Below the pieces are notes generated by a model, which had not been told where the DNA came from, made no database searches, and saw only the letters and a program-made list of their open reading frames with translations. This document shows, one piece after another, positions 1 through 8,744 of a DNA stretch of 64,000 nt; within the stretch, counting starts at the first letter, position 1, and every line of letters starts with the position of its first letter. The position numbers were made by a program, and so were the translations under genes. Source of the stretch: Roseococcus sp. SDR. GTDB lineage: Bacteria; Pseudomonadota; Alphaproteobacteria; Acetobacterales; Acetobacteraceae. Location of the stretch: positions 88,205 through 152,204 of the forward strand of contig NZ_JAHRCU010000013.1 of assembly GCF_019083995.1 (NCBI RefSeq). Direction: 5' to 3'.

Positions 1-148
1 CCTGCCAGGTGACGGCGGCCCAGAGGCCCAGGCACTCGCCGAAGGCCTGGCTCATCTCCGGTGCGGTGGTGAAGTCCCGCCCGATGCCCTCGCCCCGCGC
101 GTAATAGGCGGCGGCGGCGCGGGCCATGAAGGCGTCGAGCCGCTCCAT
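1..148 (-). CDS. midA: MidA-type SAM-dependent methyltransferase, N-terminal fragment
   Basis: The reverse strand from 148 encodes about 49 residues before the window edge. They include a YYARGEGIGRDFTTAPEMSQ stretch, the conserved N-terminal signature of the MidA/DUF185 family. In mitochondria and bacteria this family comprises S-adenosylmethionine-dependent protein arginine methyltransferases linked to complex I assembly. The ATG shares one base with the stop codon of lgt (TGATG), so the two genes are very likely co-transcribed and translationally coupled, a common alphaproteobacterial pairing. Only the beginning is visible, so catalytic motifs cannot be checked. The family call is fairly firm; the enzymatic role is inferred from the family. 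Confidence 0.8.
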   Translation of the reverse strand, partial: MERLDAFMARAAAAYYARGEGIGRDFTTAPEMSQAFGECLGLWAAVTWQ

Positions 149-936
149 CAGCCGGCCCGGCGCGCCCGCCAGATCAGCCAGCTGCCCACCAGCACCATGG
201 GCAGGCTGAGCAGCTGGCCCATGGTCACGCCGGCCAGCAGGAAGCCCAGATGCGCATCCGGCTCGCGGAACATCTCGCCCACGAGGCGCGCGGCGCCATA
301 GCCGGCCAGCAGCGCGCCGGTCAGCAGCCCGGAGCGCGCGCGGTTGGCCGCATTGCTCCAGAGGATCAGCATCAGCGCGAAGAGGGCGATCCCCTCCAGC
401 CCGGCCTGGTAGAGCTGGCTCGGATGACGCGGCAGCTGCAGCCGGTCGGCCGGGAAGATCATGGCCCAGGACACATCCGTGGCCCGGCCCCAGAGCTCGC
501 CATTGATGAAGTTCGCCACACGCCCGAAGAACAGTCCGATCGGCACCACCACCGCCACGCGGTCCCCGAAGCGCAGCGGATCGAGCTTCTGGCTGCGGCA
601 GAACAACAGAGTGGCGATGATCACGCCGAGCGCCCCGCCATGGAAGGCCATGCCGCCCTGCCAGACCATCAGCGCTTCCAGCGGATGGAAAAGATAATGC
701 CCCGGCCGGTAGAACAGGACATAGCCCAGACGCCCGCCCAGGATGATGCCGAGCGTGGCCCAGGTGATGTAGTCATCCACCTGCTGCGCCGTGGCCGCCT
801 GCGGCTCGGCCTGCGCCAGCCGCCGCAGGATGCGCCAGCCCAGCACGATGCCGGCGATATAGGCCAGGGCATACCAGCGGATGGCGAGCGGGCCGATCTG
901 GATGGCGATCGGATCAATCTGCGGGAATTCAAGCAT
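148..936 (-). CDS. lgt: Prolipoprotein diacylglyceryl transferase Lgt
   Basis: Lgt transfers diacylglycerol from phosphatidylglycerol to the lipobox cysteine of preprolipoproteins in the inner membrane, the first step of lipoprotein maturation. The 262-residue product has the expected several membrane segments. It carries the HGG motif (about residues 99-101) and the Lgt signature GRVANFINGELWGR (about 138-151), which holds the conserved Arg, Asn and Glu. I chose the ATG at 936 because the product then begins MLEFPQIDP, the usual N-terminus; an in-frame ATG ten codons upstream adds residues unlike the family. It lies directly before midA with a 1-bp overlap. The window contains its likely substrates: LAGC lipoproteins at 27227 and 52487. 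Confidence 0.95.
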   Translation of the reverse strand: MLEFPQIDPIAIQIGPLAIRWYALAYIAGIVLGWRILRRLAQAEPQAATAQQVDDYITWATLGIILGGRLGYVLFYRPGHYLFHPLEALMVWQGGMAFHGGALGVIIATLLFCRSQKLDPLRFGDRVAVVVPIGLFFGRVANFINGELWGRATDVSWAMIFPADRLQLPRHPSQLYQAGLEGIALFALMLILWSNAANRARSGLLTGALLAGYGAARLVGEMFREPDAHLGFLLAGVTMGQLLSLPMVLVGSWLIWRARRAG

Positions 937-981
937 GGCGGATGCGTAGCCCGGCCGGGCCGGCAAGTCACGGCGGGGCGA

Positions 982-1803
982 TCAGGGTGCGCGCAACACG
1001 GCCGAACAGGCCGCCGGCAGGGCAGGGGGCGGGCCGGGGGGGCGGGGCCGCGGCGGGGGGCGGCGCGCTTCCTCGGAAAGCCACCACTCGAGGCTCGCAT
1101 CGCAGCCATCCCCGGCCGGGATGGGGTTCGCCTCCCGGCATTCGGGCGAGCCCGCGGGGCAGCGGATGCGGATATGCATGTGACTGTCATGCCCGCGCCA
1201 GGGCCGCACGCGGTGCAGCCATCCCTCGCCGCGATGCATCTCGCACAGGCTGCGCTTGATGCCGTGGTTCACCAGCACGAGGTGCACACCCGGGCTTTCG
1301 GCCGCCATGCGGATCAGCCGCGCATGCTGCGGCGTGAAGCGCGCGTTCACCCCCGTCTGGTCCGGCAGCACCAGGCTCGGCACGTCGATATCCTCCCGCG
1401 CCGCGCGGCTCATGGCGGGCTTGGGCGTGAGGTCCAGCCAGATGTCCACATCGAGGCCCGTCTGGTGGCTGGCGTGCATGTTGGGCATGGGCCCGCCGCG
1501 CGGCTGGGCGAGATCGCCGATCCAGAGGTCGGGCATGCCCGCCGCCCGCGTGCGCGCCGCCAGATCCCGCGTGAAGCGGATCAGGTCCGGGTGGCCCCAA
1601 TGCCGGTTGCGCGAGATGCGCACCGCCTGATAGCCCGGCCCCTCGGAGGGCAACTGCACGGCGCCCGCGAGGCAGCCCAGCGTGGTCCCGCCGATCACCT
1701 TGGCCGGCCCGGGCGAGGGCGTGCTGACCTGTGCCCAGGGGCTCATCGGCTGCGCTTGCGCCGCCGGCGCGAGCAGCAGCAGCGCCAGCAGCCAGCGCTT
1801 CAT
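982..1803 (-). CDS. mepA: Penicillin-insensitive murein endopeptidase MepA
   Basis: This is a periplasmic LAS-type zinc metallopeptidase that cleaves D-Ala-meso-DAP cross-links in peptidoglycan. The 273-residue length matches E. coli MepA. An N-terminal signal peptide (MKRWLLALLLLAPAAQAQ) is followed by the zinc motif HASHQTGLDVDIW with His113 and Asp120, at the same positions as in the E. coli enzyme. A C-terminal SHMHIRIRCP segment supplies the last zinc histidine. Cysteines near 44, 187 and 215 resemble the disulfide cysteines of the family. The start codon overlaps the hldE stop by 4 bp (ATGA), so the gene is translated from the hldE message. This pairs LPS-core synthesis with wall remodelling. 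Confidence 0.95.
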   Translation of the reverse strand: MKRWLLALLLLAPAAQAQPMSPWAQVSTPSPGPAKVIGGTTLGCLAGAVQLPSEGPGYQAVRISRNRHWGHPDLIRFTRDLAARTRAAGMPDLWIGDLAQPRGGPMPNMHASHQTGLDVDIWLDLTPKPAMSRAAREDIDVPSLVLPDQTGVNARFTPQHARLIRMAAESPGVHLVLVNHGIKRSLCEMHRGEGWLHRVRPWRGHDSHMHIRIRCPAGSPECREANPIPAGDGCDASLEWWLSEEARRPPPRPRPPGPPPALPAACSAVLRAP

Positions 1804-3212
1804 CGGCCGCGCTCCAGGATGCGCGTCGTCGAGCGGCCCGGCAGCAGGTCGAGCAGCACGGTGCGGCCGCCCCAGGAGGCGACCTCGGGCGCGCCCACCA
1901 CCTGCTCGATCGTGTAGTCGCTGCCCTTGAACAGCCGGTCGGGCCTGAGCGCCAGGATGGCCTCCAGCGGCGTGTCCTCAGGGAAGGCGATCACGGCATC
2001 CACGCTGGCCAGGGCCGCGATCACCGCCGCGCGATCCTCCAGCGGGTTCACCGGGCGTGGGGCGCCCTTCAGCCGCGTGACCGAGGCGTCGTCATTCAGC
2101 GCCACCACCAGCCGGTCACACTCGGCGCGGGCGGCGCGCAGCATGCGGGTGTGGCCGGCATGCAGGATGTCGAAGCAGCCATTGGCGAAGCCCACGCGCA
2201 GCCCCTGCTCATGCCAGGACTGCACCAGGCGCTGCGCCGCGGGCCAGGTGAGGATCTCGCCCGTCGCTCCGTCCAGCTCGCGCATGGCGTGGTCGAGTTC
2301 AGCCGCCGAGCAGGTGGCGGTGCCGAGCTTGGCGACGACGACGCCGGCGGCCGCATTGGCCGCGCGCATCGCCCCCTCGAGCCCGAGGCCGGCCGCCACG
2401 CCAAGCGCGAGCGTGGCGATCACCGTATCCCCGGCGCCCGAGACGTCGAAGACCTCCCGCGCCATGGCGGGCACGGCGACGGCGCGCGCATCGCGGCGCA
2501 CCAGCATCATGCCCTTCTCGCTGCGGGTGGCGAGCACCGCCTCCACCGGCACGGCGGCCAGCACCGCCCGGGCCGCGGCTTCGCATTCCGCATCGGAGCC
2601 GACCGGCATGCCCGTGGCCTCGGCCAGCTCGCTCGCATTGGGGGTGAGGCAGGTGGCGCCGGCATAGCGCGTGAAGTCGCGCCCCTTGGGGTCAGCCAGC
2701 ACCGGAATGCCCTGCGCCCGCGCGGCGGCGATGGCCGCCTGCAGCACGGCCGGCGTCAGCACGCCCTTGCCATAGTCCGAGAGGATCAGCGCCTGTGCCC
2801 CCGGCAGCAGCGCAGCGAGCCGGGCCGTGACGGCCGCCTCCTCAGCGGCGTCGGCATCGCGCCGCTCTTCCTCATCCACCCGCACCACCTGCTGGCGGGC
2901 GGCGATGACGCGCAGCTTCACCGTGGTGCGGCGCGCGGCGCTGCGCAGCAGATGCCCGGCCTCGCCCAGCAGGGCCGCGATCTCGGCGCCTTCCGCATCC
3001 TCGCCCGTCAGCGCGATCAGCGCCGCCTCGCCGCCCAGCGCCTGGATGTTGCGCGCGACATTGCCCGCGCCCCCCGCCATGGACTGCGTGCGCTTGAGGC
3101 GCACGACAGGGACCGGCGCCTCGGGCGAGAGCCGGTTCGCGTCGCCATAGAGGAAGCGGTCCAGCATCACATCGCCGAGGCAGATGATGCGGCGTCCGGA
3201 GAGATCGAGCAT
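1800..3212 (-). CDS. hldE: Bifunctional heptose-7-phosphate kinase / heptose-1-phosphate adenylyltransferase HldE
   Basis: HldE makes ADP-heptose for the LPS inner core in the cytosol. It phosphorylates D-glycero-beta-D-manno-heptose 7-phosphate at C1 and later adenylates the 1-phosphate. The 470 residues contain a ribokinase-type kinase domain (about 1-310) with the GAGD motif (Asp262 as predicted catalytic base). A nucleotidyltransferase domain follows (about 335-470), with NGCFDILHAGH holding the HxGH motif at 351-354. Both domains are intact, so this is the fused form and not the separate HldA/HldC pair. It overlaps mepA by 4 bp. Only 23 bp separate its start from the end of the upstream VOC gene. 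Confidence 0.95.
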   Translation of the reverse strand: MLDLSGRRIICLGDVMLDRFLYGDANRLSPEAPVPVVRLKRTQSMAGGAGNVARNIQALGGEAALIALTGEDAEGAEIAALLGEAGHLLRSAARRTTVKLRVIAARQQVVRVDEEERRDADAAEEAAVTARLAALLPGAQALILSDYGKGVLTPAVLQAAIAAARAQGIPVLADPKGRDFTRYAGATCLTPNASELAEATGMPVGSDAECEAAARAVLAAVPVEAVLATRSEKGMMLVRRDARAVAVPAMAREVFDVSGAGDTVIATLALGVAAGLGLEGAMRAANAAAGVVVAKLGTATCSAAELDHAMRELDGATGEILTWPAAQRLVQSWHEQGLRVGFANGCFDILHAGHTRMLRAARAECDRLVVALNDDASVTRLKGAPRPVNPLEDRAAVIAALASVDAVIAFPEDTPLEAILALRPDRLFKGSDYTIEQVVGAPEVASWGGRTVLLDLLPGRSTTRILERGR

Positions 3213-3235
3213 GGCGGGCTTCTACGCCGCCCGGC

Positions 3236-3619
3236 TTAGACCGGGAAGCGTTCCAGGATCTCGATCGAGATGTTCTCGGGGCCGCGGATGAAGCAGATGC
3301 GGATGCCAGGGCGCGGCTCGTTGGGTTCCATGGTGAAGACCACGCCCTTGGCCTTCAGCTTGGCGACATAGGCATCGAGCCCGGTCACCGAGAAGCCGAA
3401 ATGGTCAATGCCGAGATAGGGGGCGGAGGGGGCAGGGGCCGCGTCCTTGCCCTCGGGCAGCAGGAAGATGTTGATCCCGCCCAGCTTCAGGTCCACGCGC
3501 GGCTGGCCCTGCTGCATGGAGCGGATCACCTCGGCCCCCAGCATCTCCTCGAACCAGAGGGCGGTGGCCTCCGGGCTCGGGCAGCGCAGGTGGATGTGGT
3601 CGAAGCTGAGCGCGGACAT
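3236..3619 (-). CDS. VOC-fold protein (glyoxalase/dioxygenase superfamily)
   Basis: This 127-residue single-domain protein has the paired beta-alpha-beta-beta-beta arrangement of the vicinal-oxygen-chelate superfamily. It begins with a DHIHLRCPSPEATALWFEEM segment, has a central IDHFGFSV repeat start, and ends NISIEILERF. The histidines and C-terminal Glu fit metal ligands, but the family covers glyoxalases, dioxygenases, epimerases and resistance proteins, so the reaction cannot be named. The start at 3619 gives the canonical N-terminus; an open frame extends much further upstream but runs antisense to the neighbouring plus-strand genes. It may be co-transcribed with hldE downstream. It is divergent from the ModA-like gene, with 69 bp between starts. 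Confidence 0.8.
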   Translation of the reverse strand: MSALSFDHIHLRCPSPEATALWFEEMLGAEVIRSMQQGQPRVDLKLGGINIFLLPEGKDAAPAPSAPYLGIDHFGFSVTGLDAYVAKLKAKGVVFTMEPNEPRPGIRICFIRGPENISIEILERFPV

Positions 3620-3688
3620 GGGCGATTCCTCCAGGGATGGTGCGCCGGGAGGGTAGAGGAGTTTCACGGTGTGGGTAGAGTGCGGGCC

Positions 3689-4354
3689 ATGAGCCAGCCC
3701 TTTCACATTCTTTCCACCCTCGCCGTCGCGGGCCTGCTGAAGGAGTGGCTGCCTGGGCAGGGCGCGGAGGTGGTCTTCAACCCGACCGCCCGCCTGATGC
3801 AGCAGATCGCCGAGGGTCTGACGGGCGACATCGCCATCCTCACCGAGGCGGGCATTGAGGAATTGACGGCAAAGGGCGTGCTGGCAGCGGGCACGCGGCG
3901 CGATCTCGCGCGCTCGGCGATCGGCATGGCGGTGGCCCCCGGCACGCCGCACCCCGACATCTCGACCGTGGAGGCGCTGCGCGCCACGCTGCTCGCCACG
4001 CCCAGCCTCGTCTATTCGCGCGCGGGGGCCAGCGGCATCTTCTTCGCGGAGCTGATCGAGCGCCTGGGCATCGCGGAAGAGGTCAACGCCAAGGCCATCG
4101 TCATCCCGCAGGGCTTCACGGCCGAGGTCGCGGCGCGCGGCGAGGCGCTGCTCGCCATCCAGCAGGTGAGCGAGCTCATGGCCGTCCCGGGGATCGAAAT
4201 GGTGGGCAAGCTGCCCGAGGGCGCCAACACCTACGCCGTCTTTTCCACCGCCCGCTTCAGCGCGGCGCAGTCCGGCGCGCAGGCCCTGTTGGACCGCATG
4301 GCGGCGGCGATGACGCCCGAGCGCCTCGCTGCCCATGGGCTGGACCCCGCCTGA
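3689..4354 (+). CDS. ModA-like substrate-binding-domain protein without signal peptide
   Basis: The 221-residue product resembles the periplasmic molybdate-binding (ModA, PBP-II) family. It has a FHILSTLAVAGLLKEWLP start, a GDIAILTEAGIEEL hinge-like segment, a YSRAGASGIFFAELIERLGI segment, and a C-terminal helix typical of SBP_bac_11. Unlike true ModA it begins directly at the first beta strand with no signal peptide, so it is predicted to be cytosolic. No permease or ATPase genes adjoin it. Such stand-alone cytosolic forms are common in alpha- and betaproteobacteria, but their ligand and role are not established. The ATG at 3689 is preferred because upstream in-frame sequence is antisense to the VOC gene. 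Confidence 0.75.
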   Translation: MSQPFHILSTLAVAGLLKEWLPGQGAEVVFNPTARLMQQIAEGLTGDIAILTEAGIEELTAKGVLAAGTRRDLARSAIGMAVAPGTPHPDISTVEALRATLLATPSLVYSRAGASGIFFAELIERLGIAEEVNAKAIVIPQGFTAEVAARGEALLAIQQVSELMAVPGIEMVGKLPEGANTYAVFSTARFSAAQSGAQALLDRMAAAMTPERLAAHGLDPA

Positions 4355-4369
4355 GGCTTTTTCCTTGCG

Positions 4370-4389
4370 GCGGCGCGCATGCGCGCCGC
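4370..4389. other. Perfect 20-bp palindrome in the 3689-4354 / 4425-4760 gap
   Basis: GCGGCGCGCATGCGCGCCGC is a perfect 20-bp inverted repeat with no spacer. It lies 15 bp after the stop of the ModA-like gene and 35 bp before the YdhR-like start. A run of Ts (4358-4362) precedes it on the plus strand instead of following it, so it does not look like a plus-strand intrinsic terminator. It could be an operator, an mRNA cruciform or a chance product of GC bias. Confidence 0.4.
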
Positions 4390-4424
4390 ATCCTGCGCCG
4401 CCGGGTTCAGGGAAGGAAATGGCC

Positions 4425-4760
4425 ATGAGCCAATGCATCGTCATCGTGCAGTTCGACCTGCCCAAGCGGAGCGAGGAGCAGGCCATCCGCGGCGCCGTCG
4501 CCACCGCGCCGATCTATCGCGAGCTCGCCCGCAAGGGGCTGATCCGCAAGAACTATCTGAACGGCGATGCCGGGACCGGCGGCGTCTATTTCTGGGAAAG
4601 CCGCGCCGATGCCGAGGCCTGGTTCACCGAGGAGCGCATCGCCCAGCTCACCGAACGCTTTGGCGTGCGTCCGCGCCTCACCTGGTACGACACCCATGTG
4701 ACGGTGGAGAACCCGGCCGAGGAAATCCGCGTGAATGGCCGCGCGGTGGAGCCTGCGTAG
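4425..4760 (+). CDS. YdhR-like putative monooxygenase (ferredoxin-like fold)
   Basis: The 111-residue product resembles the YdhR/ABM family of small dimeric ferredoxin-fold proteins annotated as putative monooxygenases. Supporting features are a first strand CIVIVQFDLP, a central GLIRKNYLNGDAGTGGVYFW strand pair, and an AEAWFTEERI helix near the end. The substrate is unknown. I prefer the ATG at 4425 because the purine-rich GGAAGGAA (4411-4418) lies 6 nt before it; the alternative ATG at 4419 sits directly against that site. It ends 3 bp from the convergent tlyA stop. Confidence 0.7.
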   Translation: MSQCIVIVQFDLPKRSEEQAIRGAVATAPIYRELARKGLIRKNYLNGDAGTGGVYFWESRADAEAWFTEERIAQLTERFGVRPRLTWYDTHVTVENPAEEIRVNGRAVEPA

Positions 4761-4763
4761 GGC

Positions 4764-5501
4764 TTAACCCTCGCGCACGGCCCCGATCAGGAATTCCCGG
4801 TTCCCCTCGGGGCCGAGGATGGGGCTCGCCTCCACGCCCAGCACGCGCCAGCCGGGCTGCTCGGCCCACCAGGCGCTGATCTCGTGGCAGACGCGGCGAT
4901 GCACATTCGCATCCCGCACCACGCCGCCCTTGGCGATGGCGGGCCCCACCTCGAATTGCGGCTTGATCAGCGCGATGGCCCAGGCGCCGGGCCGGCACAG
5001 GGCGAGCGAGGCGGGCAGCACCACGCGCAGGCCGATGAAGCTCGCATCGCAGACCAGCACGTCGAGAGGAGGGACTTGCCCCGCTTCCAGGTGGCGCGCG
5101 TTCACCCGCTCCATCACCGTCACGCGCGGGTCGTTGCGCAGTTTCCAGGCGAGCTGCCCATGGCCGACATCCACCGCATACACATGCGCGGCGCCATGAT
5201 GCAGCAGCACATCCGTGAAGCCGCCCGTGGAGGCGCCCAGATCCAGGCAGGTCTTCCCCTCGGGCGAGAGCCGGAAATGCGAAAGCCCATGGGCGAGCTT
5301 CACGCCGCCGCGCGAGACCCAGGGGTGATCCTGCCCGCGCAGCTCCAGCGGCCGGCCTTCGGCGATGATGTCGCCCGGCTTGTTGATCCGCACCTCGCCC
5401 GAATAGACGAGGCCCGCCATGATCAGCGCCTGCGCGCGCGTCCGCGATTCCGCGAGCCCGCGCTCGACCAGCGCGAGGTCGGCCCGCTGCTTGGAAGCCA
5501 T
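4764..5501 (-). CDS. tlyA: TlyA-family rRNA 2'-O-methyltransferase / hemolysin-like protein
   Basis: TlyA proteins methylate ribose 2'-O positions of rRNA cytidines. The 245-residue product has an S4 RNA-binding domain (about residues 3-65) and an RrmJ/FtsJ-type SAM domain. The latter includes motif I DLGASTGGFTDVLL (about 87-100), the motif IV region VCDASFIGLR, and LIKPQFEVG. The start MASKQRADLALVERGLAESR is canonical. It lies 7 bp after dxs on the same strand, a well-conserved alphaproteobacterial linkage (dxs-tlyA). The family is certain. The methylation target here (16S C1409 and 23S C1920 in mycobacteria) is assumed by homology. Confidence 0.9.
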   Translation of the reverse strand: MASKQRADLALVERGLAESRTRAQALIMAGLVYSGEVRINKPGDIIAEGRPLELRGQDHPWVSRGGVKLAHGLSHFRLSPEGKTCLDLGASTGGFTDVLLHHGAAHVYAVDVGHGQLAWKLRNDPRVTVMERVNARHLEAGQVPPLDVLVCDASFIGLRVVLPASLALCRPGAWAIALIKPQFEVGPAIAKGGVVRDANVHRRVCHEISAWWAEQPGWRVLGVEASPILGPEGNREFLIGAVREG

Positions 5502-5508
5502 GCGCGGA

Positions 5509-7434
5509 TCAGGCCCGCGCCGGCTCCATCAGCGCTTCCTTGCCGAGTGCGGCCAGCGCCATCGCGGTGATGTGCGGCGCGTTCAGCCCGGCCAGGTCGT
5601 ATTGCTTCTTCGGGTTGTCGTGATCGATCCAGATGTCCGGGAGCGTCATCGGGCGGAACTTCAGCCCGTGATCGAGCAGCCCGCGCAGCGCCAGATGATG
5701 CATGACGAGGCCGCCAAAGCCGTTCACGCTGCCTTCCTCGATGGTGATCAGCACCTCGTGGTTCCGCGCCAGCTGCTCGACCAGCTCCGTATCGAGCGGC
5801 TTCGCGAAGCGTGCATCGGCGACGGTGGTGGAGAGGCCGAAGCTCGCCAGCTCATCCGCCGCCTTCAGGCATTCCTGCAGGCGCGCGCCATAGCTGAGGA
5901 TGGCGATCTTGCTGCCCTCCCGCACGACACGGCCCTTGCCGATGGGCAGCAGGCTGCCACGCGCGGGCAGCGGCTCCAGCGCGAAGCCCTCGCCACGCGG
6001 ATAGCGCACGCCCGACGGTGCGTCATCGATCTGCGCCATGGTCGCGATCATGTGCGCGAGCTCCACTTCGCAGCTCGGCGCCATCAGCACCATGCCGGGA
6101 AGGCAGCCGAGATAGGCGATGTCGAAGCTGCCCGCATGGGTCGCGCCATCGGCGCCGACGAGCCCCGCGCGGTCCATGGCGAAGCGCACGGGCAGGCCCT
6201 GGAGGGCCACGTCATGCACCACCTGGTCATAGCCGCGCTGCAGGAAGGTCGAGTAGATGGCGCAGAAGGGCTTCATCCCCTCGGTCGCCATGCCGGCCGC
6301 GAAGGTGACGGCATGCTGCTCGGCGATGCCCACATCGAAGCAGCGATCGGGGAAGCGCTTGGCGAACATGTCGAGGCTGGTGCCGGACGGCATGGCGGCG
6401 TTCACGGCCACGATGCGCTCGTCATGCTCGGCTTCCGCGATCAGCGATTGCGCGAAGACCTTCTGATAGACCGGCGGGCCGGGCGGGGCCTTCTGCTGCT
6501 CGCCGGTGACGACGTTGAACTTCTGCACGCCGTGATATTTGTCGCCGCTCGTCTCGGCCGGGGCATAGCCCTTGCCCTTTTGCGTCACGGCATGAACGAG
6601 GAAGGGGCCCTTGTGGTCCGTGTCGCGCAGGTTGCGCAGCACGGGCAGCAGGTGGTCCATGTTGTGGCCGTCGATCGGGCCCACATAGTAGAAGCCCATC
6701 TCCTCGAAGAGCGTGCCGCCCGTCAGCAGACCGCGGGCATATTCATCGGCGCGCTTGGCGACCCGCTCGATGGGCCCCGGGAAGTTCTTCGCGATCTTGG
6801 CCGCGAAATCGCGCACCGAGAGGAAGGGGCGCGACGAGATGGTGCGGCTCAGATAGGCCGACATCGCGCCCACGGGCGGCGCGATGGACATGTCGTTGTC
6901 GTTCAGGATGACAATCAGGTTCGCCTTCTCGGCCCCCGCATTGTTCATCGCCTCATAGGCCATGCCGGCGGACATCGAGCCGTCGCCGATCACGGCGATG
7001 ACGTTGCGCGGCTCCTTCTGCAATTCGCTGGCGACCGCCATGCCGAGGCCGGCCGAGATGCTGGTGCTCGAATGCGCGGCGCCGAAGGGGTCGTATTCGC
7101 TCTCGCTGCGCTTGGTGAAGCCCGAGAGGCCGCCGCCCTGGCGCAGCGTGCGGATGCGGTCCCGCCGGCCGGTCAGGATCTTGTGCGGATAGCACTGGTG
7201 GCCGACATCCCAGATCAGCCGGTCATGCGGCGTCTCGAAGACGGCATGGATCGCGACGGTGAGTTCCACCACGCCGAGCGAGGAGCCGAGATGCCCGCCC
7301 GTGACGGAGACGGTGCTGATCGTCTCCGCGCGCAGTTCATCGGCCAGTTGCCGCAGCTGGTCCGAGGAAAAGTTGCGCATGTCGGCGGGGACGCGGACAC
7401 GGTCCAGCAAAGGGGTTGCGGGGCGGTCTTGCAT
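5509..7434 (-). CDS. dxs: 1-deoxy-D-xylulose-5-phosphate synthase
   Basis: This cytosolic thiamine-diphosphate transketolase-like enzyme condenses pyruvate and glyceraldehyde 3-phosphate, the first committed step of the MEP isoprenoid pathway. The 641-residue length is normal. Visible motifs are GGHLGSSLG (about 46-54, with the catalytic His), WDVGHQ, the ThDP motif beginning [16 protein letters not shown] (150-165), and [14 protein letters not shown] with the catalytic Glu. Its ATG immediately follows the ispA stop codon (TAA then ATG, no gap). The gene is therefore coupled to ispA, putting prenyl-precursor supply and chain elongation on one message, followed by tlyA. Confidence 0.98.
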   Translation of the reverse strand: MQDRPATPLLDRVRVPADMRNFSSDQLRQLADELRAETISTVSVTGGHLGSSLGVVELTVAIHAVFETPHDRLIWDVGHQCYPHKILTGRRDRIRTLRQGGGLSGFTKRSESEYDPFGAAHSSTSISAGLGMAVASELQKEPRNVIAVIGDGSMSAGMAYEAMNNAGAEKANLIVILNDNDMSIAPPVGAMSAYLSRTISSRPFLSVRDFAAKIAKNFPGPIERVAKRADEYARGLLTGGTLFEEMGFYYVGPIDGHNMDHLLPVLRNLRDTDHKGPFLVHAVTQKGKGYAPAETSGDKYHGVQKFNVVTGEQQKAPPGPPVYQKVFAQSLIAEAEHDERIVAVNAAMPSGTSLDMFAKRFPDRCFDVGIAEQHAVTFAAGMATEGMKPFCAIYSTFLQRGYDQVVHDVALQGLPVRFAMDRAGLVGADGATHAGSFDIAYLGCLPGMVLMAPSCEVELAHMIATMAQIDDAPSGVRYPRGEGFALEPLPARGSLLPIGKGRVVREGSKIAILSYGARLQECLKAADELASFGLSTTVADARFAKPLDTELVEQLARNHEVLITIEEGSVNGFGGLVMHHLALRGLLDHGLKFRPMTLPDIWIDHDNPKKQYDLAGLNAPHITAMALAALGKEALMEPARA

Positions 7435-8355
7435 TTAACTTCTCCGCTCGATCACGTAGTCGGCCAGGGCGCGCAGCAGATCGGCGCGCTCCCCGAAGAT
7501 TTCGATATGGTCCCGCGCCTGCGCCACCAGGCGCTCGGCCTGCATGCGCGCGCGCTCGATGCCGAGCAGGCCGACGAGGGTCGCTTTGCCTGCAGCGGCG
7601 TCCTTGGCTGTCGCCTTGCCCATGTCCTCGGCCGAAGCGGTCGCGTCCAGCAGGTCATCAGCGATCTGGAAGGCAGCCCCCAGGTCTCGCCCATAGGCGG
7701 CCAGCGCATGGCGCTGTGCAGCGGCGGCCTTGCCGAGGACGGCGCCGGCTTCCGCCGAGAACTCGATCAGCTTGCCGGTCTTGAGCAGCTGCAGACGCCC
7801 GATGGCAGGCTCATCCAGCGGTGCGCTCGCCTGCTCGGCCATGATGTCCAGCATCTGGCCGCCGCACATGCCGCGCGGCCCGGATGCGCGGGCCAGCATG
7901 CGGACCAGTTCGATCCGCACGGCGGGGTCCGGGTGGGTCGCCTCGTCGGCCAGGACGGTGAAGGCGTGGCATTGCAGGGAATCGCCAGCGAGGATGGCGG
8001 TCGCCTCGTCGAAGGCCTTGTGGTTGGTCGGCTTGCCGCGCCGCAGATCGTCGTCGTCCATGGCCGGCAGGTCGTCGTGGATGAGGCTGTAGGCGTGCAT
8101 CATCTCGATCGCGGAGGCGACGCGAAGCGCCGCGCTGCGCGAGACGCCGAACTGCTTCGCCCCCTCCAGCACCAGGAAGCCGCGCATGCGCTTGCCGCCA
8201 CCGATGGTGGAATAGCGCATCGCCTCGAAAAGCCGGGCCTCATCCCCCTCCACGACGGGGAGGAGCTGGTCCAGGGCCTCATCGATATCCTGGGCGGCTT
8301 CGGTCAGGGCAGCCGCGAGAGAGGCGGCGGAAGCGCCACCGATCACCATGGTCAT
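7435..8355 (-). CDS. ispA: Farnesyl/geranylgeranyl diphosphate synthase
   Basis: This polyprenyl synthase condenses isopentenyl diphosphate with allylic diphosphates. The 306-residue product has the first aspartate-rich motif DDLPAMDDDD (about 94-103) and the second, QIADDLLD (about 230-237), plus GGGKRMRGF for substrate binding. A two-residue insertion in the first motif (DDxxxxD) is typical of bacterial short-chain type II enzymes such as IspA. I use the ATG at 8355, 15 nt downstream of the xseB stop with an AGGATC site in between; another in-frame ATG lies two codons later. Genes on both sides (xseB, dxs) match the classic xseB-ispA-dxs operon. Confidence 0.95.
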   Translation of the reverse strand: MTMVIGGASAASLAAALTEAAQDIDEALDQLLPVVEGDEARLFEAMRYSTIGGGKRMRGFLVLEGAKQFGVSRSAALRVASAIEMMHAYSLIHDDLPAMDDDDLRRGKPTNHKAFDEATAILAGDSLQCHAFTVLADEATHPDPAVRIELVRMLARASGPRGMCGGQMLDIMAEQASAPLDEPAIGRLQLLKTGKLIEFSAEAGAVLGKAAAAQRHALAAYGRDLGAAFQIADDLLDATASAEDMGKATAKDAAAGKATLVGLLGIERARMQAERLVAQARDHIEIFGERADLLRALADYVIERRS

Positions 8356-8369
8356 TCGAACGCTTGATC

Positions 8370-8633
8370 CTATTCCACATCCCTCAGGGTGAGGCCCATG
8401 CTCCCCTCGACCACGGCCTGAACCTTGGCCTCGGCCTCGGCGAGCTTCGCCTCGCAATGGCGACGCAATGCGGTGCCCCGCTCATATTCAGAAATCGCCT
8501 GGGCGAGGGTACTCCGCCCGCCCTCGAGCGACTTCACGATTCCCTCGAGCTGGCTCAAGGCCTCTTCGAAGGAAAGTTCCGAGACATCGGAATCCGCCAG
8601 CTCGGGCGGATGCGATGCGTGATGCGCAGACAT
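8370..8633 (-). CDS. xseB: Exodeoxyribonuclease VII small subunit
   Basis: The 87-residue product carries the XseB core: LSFEEALSQLEGIVKSLEGG, then LAQAISEYERGTALRRHCEA and a helical AEAKVQAVVEG. XseB binds XseA to form the single-strand-specific exonuclease VII. The start at 8633 (MSAHHASHPPE) gives the usual family length; an in-frame ATG 34 codons upstream would add unrelated residues. It heads the xseB-ispA-dxs-tlyA series. The xseA gene is not in this window. Confidence 0.95.
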   Translation of the reverse strand: MSAHHASHPPELADSDVSELSFEEALSQLEGIVKSLEGGRSTLAQAISEYERGTALRRHCEAKLAEAEAKVQAVVEGSMGLTLRDVE

Positions 8634-8744
8634 CGAACGCTCCCTAAACCAAACTGCACTCCGGCTTCGGATGTTTGCAGCCTGATGACCCCGGCAAGAC
8701 GCAGCAAACCGAAATTCAGCGGGCAACACAACCAAGACGTTCTG

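Noticed and set aside
5419..8367. A plus-strand open frame of about 980 codons across dxs and ispA
   Set aside because: It lies wholly antisense to two clear enzymes with intact motifs. Its composition (Arg, His, Gln, Gly) is that of a GC-bias shadow.
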